A DNA stretch of 64,000 bases from NCBI GenBank assembly GCA_012845835.1, contig JABAKD010000016.1, forward strand, positions 9,748,121-9,812,120. The letters are read 5' to 3'. Below are positions 34,620-44,863 of this stretch, one piece after another; within the stretch, counting starts at the first letter, position 1; every line of letters starts with the position of its first letter. The position numbers and the translations under genes are program-made. Source of the stretch: Undaria pinnatifida. Its lineage: Eukaryota; Sar; Phaeophyceae; Laminariales; Alariaceae. The notes under the pieces are model-generated. The model saw only the letters and a list, made by a program, of their open reading frames with translations. It was not told the origin of the DNA and did no database searches.

Positions 34620-35960
34620 TCATACCGAACCAGAACCAGCGCCTCTGCCCCCCTCGCCCCCCCTGCTGCCCCCCGCGGGGAGGACCGGCCGCAACGACAA
34701 CGCCCGCGACCCTCCGCCCGCCGCTACGCTTCCACCGCCTTCCTCTCTGCGAGCGGGTGGAGATGGCGAGGACGCCGAGGCCGCGGGGGCCTCGTGCAGA
34801 AACTTACACGGAGACCAATTCCATTTACCGGTGCGCGCAAACATTCGACACACCTGGGGGAGACTTGAGCTGGCCTTTCCCTTAGACCCGGGCGACCCAG
34901 CGGGGGGAGCGGTTGCCTTCCGCTTGGTGGGCCTGTCTGCGCCGGAACCGATGCTACTGAGTACGAGCCGGAGAACCTCCCCCCCGCCGCGGCAAAATTC
35001 GAGAGTGCGCACGAGGGCGGGCACGGGTGGGGGGTCGAACGCCGTGCCAGCTGGGGGAGGGACAATAGCAGGGGAAGACCGCTGCGCAGCACGCATGAGC
35101 TCACTCACCCACAAAGCGATGTCGCGATTAACCATGTCACATAGCACCGCATGCGCTTCTGGGACGGACAGCATGCTATAGTTGCTGAAGGTGTGCGCGC
35201 GCAAGCCCATGACCGCCACCGTAAACGCGTCTCCGAGGGCGTTGACCCGCGCCAGACAGGGGAGATCGTCGGCGACCCCAGGCGAAAGACCCACAGAAAG
35301 GATCGCAACGACAGCCAATCTCAGGAGGTCGAGACGGTCGGCGACCATTAGGGAGTGCCCGATGGGCCCGTCCACACGGGGCCCGTAAGCCCCGACGTCG
35401 AAGGAACTAAACGACCGAAGCTGGGACGCTACGCTGGCGGTCACGTGGATGGCCTCCCCCACAAAAGACTGCAGGTCAGCGGGAGAGTCCCCGAGGTTCG
35501 GGGGGATACGCCCTCGAATGATCCACAGCTTCCTGGCTGTGTTCACTTTATTCCACGTTGTTAGTTCGGTGGCAAGCTGGGCTTTTTGACGCTGGCGCTC
35601 CTGAGCGTCGCCGTCGTCTCGGGAGGCTACCCGACCGGAGTTGTTTTCCATGAACTGCCTGACCATGATGTCGAGATTAGCAACCTGATCAGTACATGTA
35701 TCCGCTGCTTCGCGGGTGGAAGAGGCGAGTGCCGATAACTCGGCATAATTGTCGTCGAGGCGCTTATGGACCCGCGCGAATTCGGCTTCGACCTGTCGGG
35801 CCCAAGTGGCCCAGTCACCCGAAGGCGAGGCCGCACCGGCCGGTTGCGCCCCAGAGGAAGCCCCCGAGCTCGCGAGAGCTGCGGCGGCCCGGGCACCCAA
35901 AGTATCCTCCACCTTAGCGCTGGCGGCAGCAGGGGCCACAGCATCCGGCGAATCCCCCAT
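34620..35960 (-). CDS. Gag-like ORF of the DIRS/Ngaro element
   Basis: About 446 residues from ATG 35960 to TGA 34622-34620. An Ala-rich start is followed by a helical segment (QVEAEFARVHKRLDDNYAEL) likely to form a coiled coil, then a central region. Near the C-terminus CRMFARTGKWNWSPCKFLH resembles a CCCH zinc finger (C-x8-C-x4-C-x3-H) in which the second Cys is Trp. The tail is Ser/Pro/Gly-rich. Position 5' of RT and the finger support a structural RNA-binding role. The family is assigned by position, not by a clear Gag domain. Confidence 0.75.
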   Translation of the reverse strand: MGDSPDAVAPAAASAKVEDTLGARAAAALASSGASSGAQPAGAASPSGDWATWARQVEAEFARVHKRLDDNYAELSALASSTREAADTCTDQVANLDIMVRQFMENNSGRVASRDDGDAQERQRQKAQLATELTTWNKVNTARKLWIIRGRIPPNLGDSPADLQSFVGEAIHVTASVASQLRSFSSFDVGAYGPRVDGPIGHSLMVADRLDLLRLAVVAILSVGLSPGVADDLPCLARVNALGDAFTVAVMGLRAHTFSNYSMLSVPEAHAVLCDMVNRDIALWVSELMRAAQRSSPAIVPPPAGTAFDPPPVPALVRTLEFCRGGGEVLRLVLSSIGSGADRPTKRKATAPPAGSPGSKGKASSSLPQVCRMFARTGKWNWSPCKFLHEAPAASASSPSPPARREEGGGSVAAGGGSRALSLRPVLPAGGSRGGEGGRGAGSGSV

Positions 35961-36084
35961 CGTCACAGAGACAGCCCGCAGCACTCGCCACAGCAGTAGT
36001 CACAACGAATTATTGCCACGGCAGTCACCACGGCAGTACCAGCGAAGTCTCACCGCAGCAGCAGTCGCAGCAAGCAATCAGCCA

Positions 36085-36320
36085 GAAATCAGCCAGTCTA
36101 TCACACCTTGACCTTGTCTTGCTGACGATGCTCCTCTCTTCTCTGCGTGCTTCGCTTGCTAATCAGCAACACGACAAACTGATCCAAGGTTCCCTTTGCT
36201 ATACCAGGACAAGTACAAGTAACCACCCGCGTTGATCTCATTGGTCAACGTGCAGTAACCCCAAACTTCTTCCGTACATACAAAACCCTTATTTTCTCGT
36301 GCCTCGATAATAATACGCTT
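36085..36320 (-). repeat. split direct repeat A1 (5' end of the element)
   Basis: 236-bp partner of A2. Element sense begins AAGCGTATTATTATCGAGGC. Sequence to the right (TATATTGTTTAACCCCC) is host flank. Confidence 0.92.
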
Positions 36321-38136
36321 ATATATTGTTTAACCCCCTTGGGGCCCACTCGAGCAGCCGAGAGAATACGACGAGACCGGTCTACTCGGGAAGAAACGGT
36401 TACATTTTATCTGTTTGCTAGATTTTCAAAACCTTGGCTTCTGAGTGTTGTTGTTTGTTGTTGTTTTCTCAAACATCTTGAGACCGTGGTCACACAACGG
36501 TGCTGGAGCCCTAGGAAGATCCGAAAAACCAAGTTAAATCAAATTTCGTCAGGGACATACAACGCTTTCCCGCCTAAAAACGCACGATACGGAAAAAGGA
36601 GCACAAGTGAAAAGGTCAAATGTGCAAACTGAACTCACATGGCCGCGGGTATCCACTCAACTACAGCATAGAGTTCCCCCGTCCCCACCACTAACCAACT
36701 CGCGGCTACAAACTAGAGCGGTTGGGCTGCCTGCACCGTACGAACCGCACGGTAATCGTGAGTATAGACGAACGCGCCTGCTGTCTGGAGTGCTGTCAGA
36801 GTGACGACCCGCGGGCATGCAGTGAAACAAGAGCAATGGAACCAAAAACCACCGTACAGATATCAATGATCGCCCCTCCTTCCCGAGTTATTTGACAGGT
36901 TGCAGCGCAGCTACGACGCCCGTGCCTGAAAATTGAAAATCGCGGCGGGTCGTTCCCCGTAAAGGGTACACAACTCTTCTACAAACTCTACAAAAATCAG
37001 AGACGTAAGTAACATGTTGTACTACTCCCTCGTAAAAATAACCCTAAAAAAAAAGACGATCGCTGCTCTCATGATGATGATGTGCGTGCCGGTCGTGGGT
37101 CTCCGTGTGCCGTCCTCCTGCTGTGGTTCTCCGTGGCCGCCTCATCGCCTTAGCTCACTCGGCCAGCTCCTTCGCACTTGCCCTCGTTCACACTCAATTC
37201 CAGTCGGTTCCCCTTCTCCCCCGTCCAAAAAAAAACAAAATGCTCCACGCAGTTTGCGGTGCTGATCTGAAAAACAAAATTCTCGTTCAGGGAGAGTTCA
37301 ATCCGTCTCTTCCCCGCCCGTCGACGGCCAGTCGCCCTCCTCCTTCGTCGTCGAATCCAGCCTCCTGCCGGCGCAGTTCCCTCCACGCAAACCGAGACTG
37401 CGCCGTAGCGTGGCTCGTGGTGGCGCCTGCCTCCGCGCACGAGCATCCCGATTAAGCATTGCTGCTCTGCCGCTGCTGCCTAAAAAGACGCGCGAATCGT
37501 AGGTGACCATGCCTAACGCACCACGTACGACCCAACTCTACCACCACGCCTAAGCCTCCCGGCCACACGCAGCAGCAAGAAGGTATCACTCCTTGAGGGT
37601 GAGTCCGGCCTTACACCCGCCAGAAAGACCCCCCCACTCTCGCTACAAGCCTGCTAGGGCATGCTTCGCAGCCTGCCTTACCGAGGCGGCAAGGGGGAAC
37701 GAAGTGTGCATGGACTCGACGAGTAAGCAGTTCCACCTTGTAATGTGGCCGCCCATATACCGCAACCAGAGCTCTGTTGGAGCCTGTCACGACGGCTGTG
37801 GTGTTCTCGCACAGTGTTTGACCAGTGCTGTTAATCGACTTTAGCTTGGGCCCCATCTGGAAAAGAGATGTGGGCTCGGTGAGCTTGGTACCTGGACAGT
37901 CGATGCACAGGCGATACGCCACACACTATTTCCGGTACGTTATGTTAGCGTTTATTTCTAGCGTTCCTTTTTCCCAGACGAAGCCCCCAACCTACGCACA
38001 ATACTACACTGCATACTAGTACTGGTAGCCCCGCTTTTAGAATGCAATAGCTAGCCTCCATATCTATTGGAGAACCTCTCTCTGCTCTGTCGACCTCGGG
38101 CACCTACCTGCCCCCATCGCCACAATACCCATCAAC
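36321..38136. other. no gene recognised
   Basis: Several overlapping open frames (for example 37922-37611 minus) show no motif and no convincing splice structure. The stretch ends with the ATG of the next gene. Confidence 0.45.
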
Positions 38137-39736
38137 ATGGCAATTCCACGCCCATCATCGAGGGTCGTCGACGAGTACGTCGCTGGCAACACGACGGCGA
38201 TATCCGAGCGCATCCTCGCCATGGCCAGCACCAACCCTGCGCTAGTTCGTGCCGTTGCGGAGCAAGGTGCTAGTAGGGTGGCACGCCATTACTGCACGCA
38301 TGAAACTCCTCCTGGCGCCCTCCCCCCCTTCGACACCTTGGCCGAGGCGCGCGAAGCGGCAGCGGCGCACCCCGGACTGTGTGGGGTCGACCTCGCGTGG
38401 ATCATCGCCGCCGTCAAAGTCCGAGATGTGCTCAAGCGCGGCCAGCAGCCAACCGCCACCAAACTACGCAACCAAGTAAGTGCACCCGTTGTAGTTGGAC
38501 TCGCGTCACCGCACGTTGCGACGTTATCGTACGTAGCGATTATACTTACGCTACTACTGCTGTAGAATGCTTCTCTTATATGGGAGTGTCATCGAGAGAG
38601 TACTACTGCTGCACCCTTTAGTAGTGTAGTACGTACCAGACGCCTAGTCTACTGTGCATGCACCGCGTGCTTGTGGTACCTGGTATGATATGGCATCTTC
38701 TAGTATATTTTACCACGTACCCGGTATCAAAATGCAGCTCGTATTACTGTTTCTTCTACCGACGCGTCGTTGTGCACTTGGACGCAAAAGCGCCTACAGC
38801 AACTTGCTGTGTTCTGTATAATTGCCCTTGATCGTCCTACCGCTGTGCAGCTGCGTTGATGTTCCTTCCGTATCGACTGCACGCTTTTGAGTCGCAGTCA
38901 GTAGGCGACCAGTGCCAGCTATTATGACGTGACCCCGCCGCTTAGTTGTTGGGCGGGGTTTAGCAACGTGTGTATCAACGAGCCTGAACCATGTAACATT
39001 GCGGGGGGACGTAGTTATCAGCACCATACCTGTTGGCGAAAACAGGGGAATGTATAGTCTTTTTGTATGTTGTGGGTCCTTGTTACTATGGTTCTACGTA
39101 ATAGTGGCTGCTGCTGAGGAAACGCTCAGTTCGCGCCTTGTTTCTCATGTTGAATATTTAGTTGCGAGTAACCCCGTAACCCCATGATATGTGAACTTGA
39201 TACCGCGTACACTTTTTACGTGCTCGCGTACCTGTACGCACAGGCCTAAGGCATTATCCCCTCAAAAATGTGCCAGGGTAGCTGGGTGGTTCATCGTACA
39301 TTTGGTTCGCAAAGTGCAATATGGCATGTATGGTATTTACTCTTATTTTTGGCGGGGAGATGGGTCGATGAAGCCGCCTCGTGTTGAGTGTAGGGAGTTG
39401 AGGTCTCGTCGCACAGTCTCGTTTCCTGCTGCTGCTTCATTTTGGGCTCGATCACGGTGGTATTTCCGAGAGCCGGCGTGTATGTCCGCGTTGTTTGTGT
39501 GAAATCTTCCTTGTATCGGCACGATCTGTACCTCCGCTCTTGTTTTTTTTTCTGTTCGACGCCACACAACGTTCCGGCAGGCGTGCTTTGACGCGGCGAA
39601 GGCGATGAACACCAACGGCAGAGGCGTGCAGCTGGAACGGTGCGACTGCTTCACACACGCTTGCCGTGCGATTTGGCCAGGGTCAGACCTCTCGGATGAT
39701 GCCATTTACCAAGCGTTCCTGCAGACCGTAGCTTGA
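38137..39736 (+). CDS. unknown two-exon protein, 164 residues
   Basis: Exon 1 (38137-38475) begins at an ATG with A at -3 and G at +4 and ends at CCAA|GTAAGT. Exon 2 (39581-39736) follows TTCCGGCAG and ends in TGA, and both sides are phase 0. The protein is mostly helical and alanine-rich at first (MAIPRPSSRVVDEYVAGNTT, LAEAREAAAAHPGL, LAWIIAAVKVRDVLKRG); exon 2 has four-residue-spaced cysteines (LERCDCFTHACRAIW). No signal peptide or membrane segment. I do not recognise the family. The 1.1-kb intron shows no other gene. Confidence 0.6.
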
Positions 39737-41500
39737 CTCAACGGCGCATTCAGTGTTTTTTTAGCACTGTTTCCTGTTGGTGTCGTACTTGTATTCTCTT
39801 GCGATACCTTCTATTTAGCAGTGGCAGTTGTGTCGCGAGCACCTTGGAGTACAAGTAAGGCGGCTTGCGTGCTTGTGAATGTTGTCGTTTCCGCCGACGG
39901 ATATGCATTGTGGTAGCCAACATGCGGGGTACCGCTTACAGGAAACTAGCAGTGGCAGAAGCCTTCGTTGCTGTATATGCTTGAAGGTGCAGCGCAAGTG
40001 ATATGGCTTGGGTGCGTGGGTGATGACGCCTGATTGGTGTAGTGCATGTTGTAGCAGGGATAAATATTGGGCACTGCGCAACGTTCTGCAGGCGTTTTTT
40101 CATAGCACGCGCTGGTAGCAATGGCGTCTGGTATAAAGAGTGCAGTTAATCAAGAAGCTCCAAGTATTCTTGAACTATTTACGAATGTCCTCGGCGTCAG
40201 AAAGTTTCGTGATCTGAACGTGTGCTTGTTCTAACGTGTACGCCTTGGCTGTACACACGTCGGGCATAGCGCGACAATGGCTGCTGCTCTGATGAACACA
40301 CAAATAATGAATGTGGCTGGTCATCGTGATGGGACGATGTGAACCTAAATGACTGATGCGCGCTAGGGTCACCGTTGTATATATCATGGGAGCAGTACTA
40401 GTCACTCCTGGATGTATAACTGATGCTTGCATGCTAACACGGAAGCCATGACCCGCAGAATGATGTGTAACACATGTACGGAATGTCATGTCGCCTGTGC
40501 TTTAGGCGAATGATTCGGAGTCCCTCTTGACAAAAAAAAAAAAAACTCCGATTCCCATCTACCAAATTCCTCCATTCTTCACCTAGAATCTTCGATGTTG
40601 ATTGCACCCAGGCGTCTCGCGGACCACACAAATGTATTTACTAGGCAGCTGGTAATCGTCAGGCACGCGTAGAACGGCCAACATGCGACACACGCAACCA
40701 TCCATGGCTTTCGAAAATAGTACTTCAAGCCGCCGCGGTGTCGTTTGTAAGTGGAGGATTACTAAACTCCACGCGCATAATACATGAAACCAAAGGCATC
40801 GTGGCGTCACTAGTTGTGTTTTGATTGTGCCACCATCGCCACATGAAATAAATATCCGAACAGCCGCACGCTGCGGCCACGGGGTGCATCCGTCGATCTA
40901 ATATATATTGCGTGTGTGGAACCCCGACCAGGGTTTCGTGTTGCGTAATTGTTTTCTGTGCAGAGCCCAAAACAAACGTGGTTGTAACGCGGAGCGGGCA
41001 ACACCCCGAAACACGCCAATAGTACAAGAGAGCGAACACCCTTCTTTAGTTCCTCCGGCTTTCGTGTTTCATGTTCAAAATTAGGCACTTTACCCCACAC
41101 GTACGGTGTACGTCGTGGTCACCAAAACAATAACACCCGGATGGGAGAAAAAAAAGTACACCAAATCATGCGCGCCGCGTAGTACCAACACGTTAGGGGG
41201 TGATCGTATTGGCTGCAGTGTACCATTCCGTCCGACTTCCAAAATATACCAGTACCAGGGAGTTTCCCGTATAACGTGCACCCGACAAAAATGGACAAGA
41301 AGGGCACCAAGAAAAATGAATAACCCAAGCGTGAGCTCAAGTCGAAAACAATACAAACGATATAGACCTACATGCCACATTTACATACATAAACTTGGGT
41401 TCGAGACAACACACACCCTTTACCTACAGTCTAAGAGTGTTTTCACACCGACACCGAAAACATTGCACATATCAGGAAGAACAACCGCCAAGGTTCCTCC
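39737..41500 (-). other. possibly a decayed gene, not identified
   Basis: Minus-strand frames of 70-120 residues overlap end to end (41380-41090, 41100-40810, 41039-40725, 40810-40583, 40489-40175, 40081-39815) and keep an amino-acid mix more protein-like than the surroundings. No frame has a motif I can name. A gene broken by frameshifts is one reading; chance open frames in GC-moderate DNA is the other. Confidence 0.25.
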
Positions 41501-42599
41501 CCCCCCCCCCCCCCCCCCCCTATTCCTTCTGTTCTGGCAGATCTCCAACGATTCGATCGACGTGCAAATGGTTGCCATCCAACAAAAGTCCGATAAATAA
41601 TGTTGACAACCCAGCCTGCAAACAAACTGCTATTAAATAGCCTACTTGATTGCCCGAGCTTTTTTTTACTCCTACGTTCGCCACCCTCGCTGCTGCCGCT
41701 CGGTGGCCTGCGTCTGTCAGCCTACCGCTGCTATCGTTACCCTCGTTGCACGTCTTGCATAGGTACACTGCCCCCTCTTTCCCCTTACCAAACGAGCAAA
41801 TGTCACACCAGCACAACCCACGAGTCTTCGACCTGTCACCGCCATCAAACCGGCGGTTTTTCCGAGGGCCGACAACGGTCACCCCAGCACACACGCCCGG
41901 ACTGTGCCGCGTTGTTATGGTACGTCGCAACCATGACTGGGTGTTGAACCCTCCTTCCCCTCTGTTCCGCGTGGCCTACTTGGCATCTCGACATGAGTTC
42001 GTCAGCCAACCGCTGGTCCCACATGACGCGCTCCATTGCGCTGACCTTTTCCAGCAAAGTTCGGTACTCCGCGAGCTCTTCCAGCGAAAGAGGGGCGGGG
42101 ACGGGGACTGACGTCCTTCCCTCCCCTCCTAGTGTGCCCGCTGCCGACCCTATCCCCGTGGTGGAAGTTCCCGGCCCCTCCACCCCCGCCCCCGTCCTTA
42201 TGCCCGTCGCCGTTGCCGCCGTCCCCGCGGTGGGCGCTCCCGGCCCCACCACCCCCGTTCGTGCGGTGGGCGCCCCCGGGTCCTCCATCCCCCCCCCCCG
42301 GCCCAGTCCGCATGGTCGGTGCCGTCGCCCCGACAACCGGTGCGGCTGTCATTGCCGCACCAGCCGCCCCCTTCGCCGCTGCCCTTGCTGCCACAACCGA
42401 CGGCCCCGCCTCCATCGCCATGGTCAGTTCCCGGATTTCGATCTTGCATTCCGCCAACAAGTCCTCCGCCCACTTCGCAAAGAGAAGGTAGGCGTTGCTC
42501 GTAGCTTGCGCAAACTTTTGGTCGAAGACACGCCGCCAGAAGAAAGTCTGAGGACGGTGCTCATGAGAATGACTCATGAGGTACTGGTCTGCAAGATCC

Positions 42600-43930
42600 A
42601 CCCCCCCCCATGTACTTCACGTAGATAAAGCGCAGGTAAGGCTGTATTCCATCAACCATTCCCGCCCCCATGTCCCTTGCCCTTTTCCTGCGGTATAAAA
42701 GGGAACGTGAGTGGAAGGGTCAGATATGCATAAAAATAAATATTATATGCCTATCGCGTGGAAAACACCGGCACGGTGGGGACGCGCGCGGGGAATTCAG
42801 CCCTCGCGCATGTAACGTCGAGCCATTGCGTCTTTCTAATTCACGAGTAGAGACAAATCGATGCTCTTTTCAAAAAATGCCGGAGGTCCCCGTCTACGGT
42901 AACCACGGTCTACAAAAAATGTCTGCGTAAAACGGGGCAGATTTATCGGAAAAATAAATTTGTTTTTTTTGTCGCCTGATATTGCCCGTCAACTACAGAA
43001 GAAGCACACAGCGACGGCCGCCACCCCACCACCACCCCCGCCCCCGGCGATATGCGCGAAAGGTGGGTGTTGAAGTGGCGGTTGTTGTTGTGATGGTGGT
43101 CGTCCGAGGATATATATGTTTGTTCGCTCTTTATAACAGCAGCATCTCGTGGTCACATTGAAAGCTCGTAGTGGCAGCAGCAGTGACTCCCACATCAACT
43201 CCGCGCATACGAAAGTCCAGGCACTCCGCACATAATACAGCCTGGCTCGTGCCGAAAATCGAAAAACTCCTTCGCCACGACGCCCGTCAGCAACGCCTAC
43301 TCGAACGCCACGCAATTCGTGTACTTGCGACTCTTATGGACAGCTCAAGACAACGTCATAGCCAGAAACTCAAGTACGAGCCTAGGATGGAGGCCTAGCG
43401 ACGAACATGCATCTTCCCCAATCATAACAACAGTCAGGTGTCTTCAGCGCAAGATTTGTCTGCCTTTTGCGGATGAAGCTTGACAAAAAATGTTCAATAC
43501 CTTTCGACTAAACGATTTGGTTTTGTACGAGCCGTTCCAGGTACTCTAAATCATGCTTGTACAATTATCGTGCTTTTGTGCTAAAACCACGCAGAGATGT
43601 ATCGATGTCAAGCGTGGGAGTATGCCCCAAAGCCGATGTAGTACTGCAACAAAGGTAACACGCTTCACGGAAGCCAATTGCTCACTATTTCGCAAAACGA
43701 GAGTGTTGAAAGTCCTGCCGTGTTTTACGAGTGGGCCCAGGCGATGTCTTGTACCTAATGGGCTGGTTTTACCCATGTTTTTCGCGTAAAATTGGGGTCT
43801 CAGGAGTCCTAACATACCCAACAAACGAGATACGAAATGTATGTTAATACAATGCTACAAGTAAACGCACTACGAGGTAGCGCTTGGGCACGGTTTTTTC
43901 GTCGTCGATGTATGTCAACAATGCCAACTC
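42600..43930. other. piggyBac gene intron; weak + strand frame
   Basis: The exon carrying the last piggyBac Asp motif should lie here. Minus-strand DFRMRGVDV at 43217-43190 is the only candidate, but no GT donor follows in the needed phase. A + frame from 43171 to 43398 (IEKLLRHDARQQRLLERHAI) overlaps it and has no family. TATAAAAGG occurs at 42693 on the + strand. Confidence 0.35.
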
Positions 43931-44105
43931 ACTTGAACCCAAGCGGTACAAAGTCTCTCTCAAAGATGTGCATGGACGACATGAAGTGCACCACCTTGGA
44001 GTCCATCCATTCCACCACCGTCAGGTGTTTATTGCGCGCAAACAGCATGTCTCCGCGGTTGGTCGTGATGTCGTCGTTCTCCTTCCAGTACTGCAGAGCT
44101 CCACC

Positions 44106-44604
44106 AAGGGTTGGGCTGTGGCTTGTCCTTCTGGCTATACCTATGTGCAGGTGGTGGATGGTAGGTCATGGGGCGACATAAAACTTAGGCCGACTGAAAA
44201 ATGTCCCCTTGGACGCACGACACCGATGGTACTTCACGTGCTCTTGAAGGCTTGCCCTGAGTTCGGGCAGCATCTGGACGGCTCTGGAGTGTCCGTCGCG
44301 ATGGACAACTACTTCACATTCGCCACGCTGCTCCTTTGCCTCGCTACCCATGATTATTGTGGGTAGCGAGGCAAAGGAGCAGCGTGGCGAATGTGAAGTA
44401 GTTGTCCATCGCGACGGACACTCCAGAGCCGTCCAGATGCTGCCCGAACTCAGGGCAAGCCTTCAAGAGCACGTGAAGTACCATCGGTGTCGTGCGTCCA
44501 AGGGGACATTTTTCAGTCGGCCTAAGTTTTATGTCGCCCCATGACCTACCATCCACCACCTGCACATAGGTATAGCCAGAAGGACAAGCCACAGCCCAAC
44601 CCTT
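44106..44604. repeat. 245-bp perfect-looking palindrome in the piggyBac gene
   Basis: Left arm 44106-44350 and right arm 44360-44604 are inverted copies with a 9-bp spacer (TGATTATTG). All translated peptides of both arms agree residue for residue. The right arm is the piggyBac exon in its proper strand. The left arm is the same exon piece flipped. Confidence 0.93.
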
Positions 44605-44796
44605 GATCCCTGCATGAAAAAGCGGCGCAGGTTCAACGTTATCGTGCAGCCATGTACCGGACAAGGTGATAATGGTAAGAAGACAGCAGTGGTCGATCAC
44701 AGAAATATATTGTACACTTTACCCAGAGATAACGTTCGGAGATAAAACAAAAATAAAAGGTATGCAGCTTCTGGTGATGTTTACTGTGTCAGGCAA

Positions 44797-44863
44797 GGCC
44801 TAACGTGTTAGGCCAGATCGGTGTTACTAACCCCAACTTTGGGGAGCACGATCGGCCTAAGTT
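44797..44863. repeat. nested short palindromes GGCCTAAC/GTTAGGCC
   Basis: GGCCTAACGTGTTAGGCC is an 18-bp perfect palindrome. TTAGGCC-GATCG-GTG ... CACGATCGGCCTAA is a second inverted pair overlapping it. TTAGGCC at one end and GGCCTAA at the other recall the ends of PIF/Harbinger-like elements. Confidence 0.55.

Larger units (their letters stand above)
29549..36320 (-). mobile_element. DIRS/Ngaro-type tyrosine-recombinase retrotransposon
   Basis: Read on the minus strand: A1 (36320-36085), Gag ORF, RT-RNase H ORF, tyrosine-recombinase ORF, B1 (30781-30604), A2 (30601-30366), a 635-bp unrepeated stretch, then B2 (29730-29549). A1/A2 and B1/B2 are direct repeat pairs with near identity. Split direct repeats plus a tyrosine recombinase instead of a DDE integrase define the Ngaro/PAT branch of the DIRS order. 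No target-site duplication is seen, as expected for recombinase-mediated insertion. All three ORFs are long and open and repeat pairs hardly differ, so the copy is young. No methyltransferase domain was seen, which fits Ngaro rather than DIRS1. Confidence 0.9.

Noticed and set aside
31801..34885. Long plus-strand frames across the retrotransposon
   Set aside because: Shadows of the minus-strand Gag, RT and recombinase ORFs, whose catalytic motifs are clear.
43190..43217. DFRMRGVDV as the last catalytic piggyBac Asp motif
   Set aside because: Fits the family wording, but no GT donor in the right phase follows and no acceptor is clear; kept only as a candidate.
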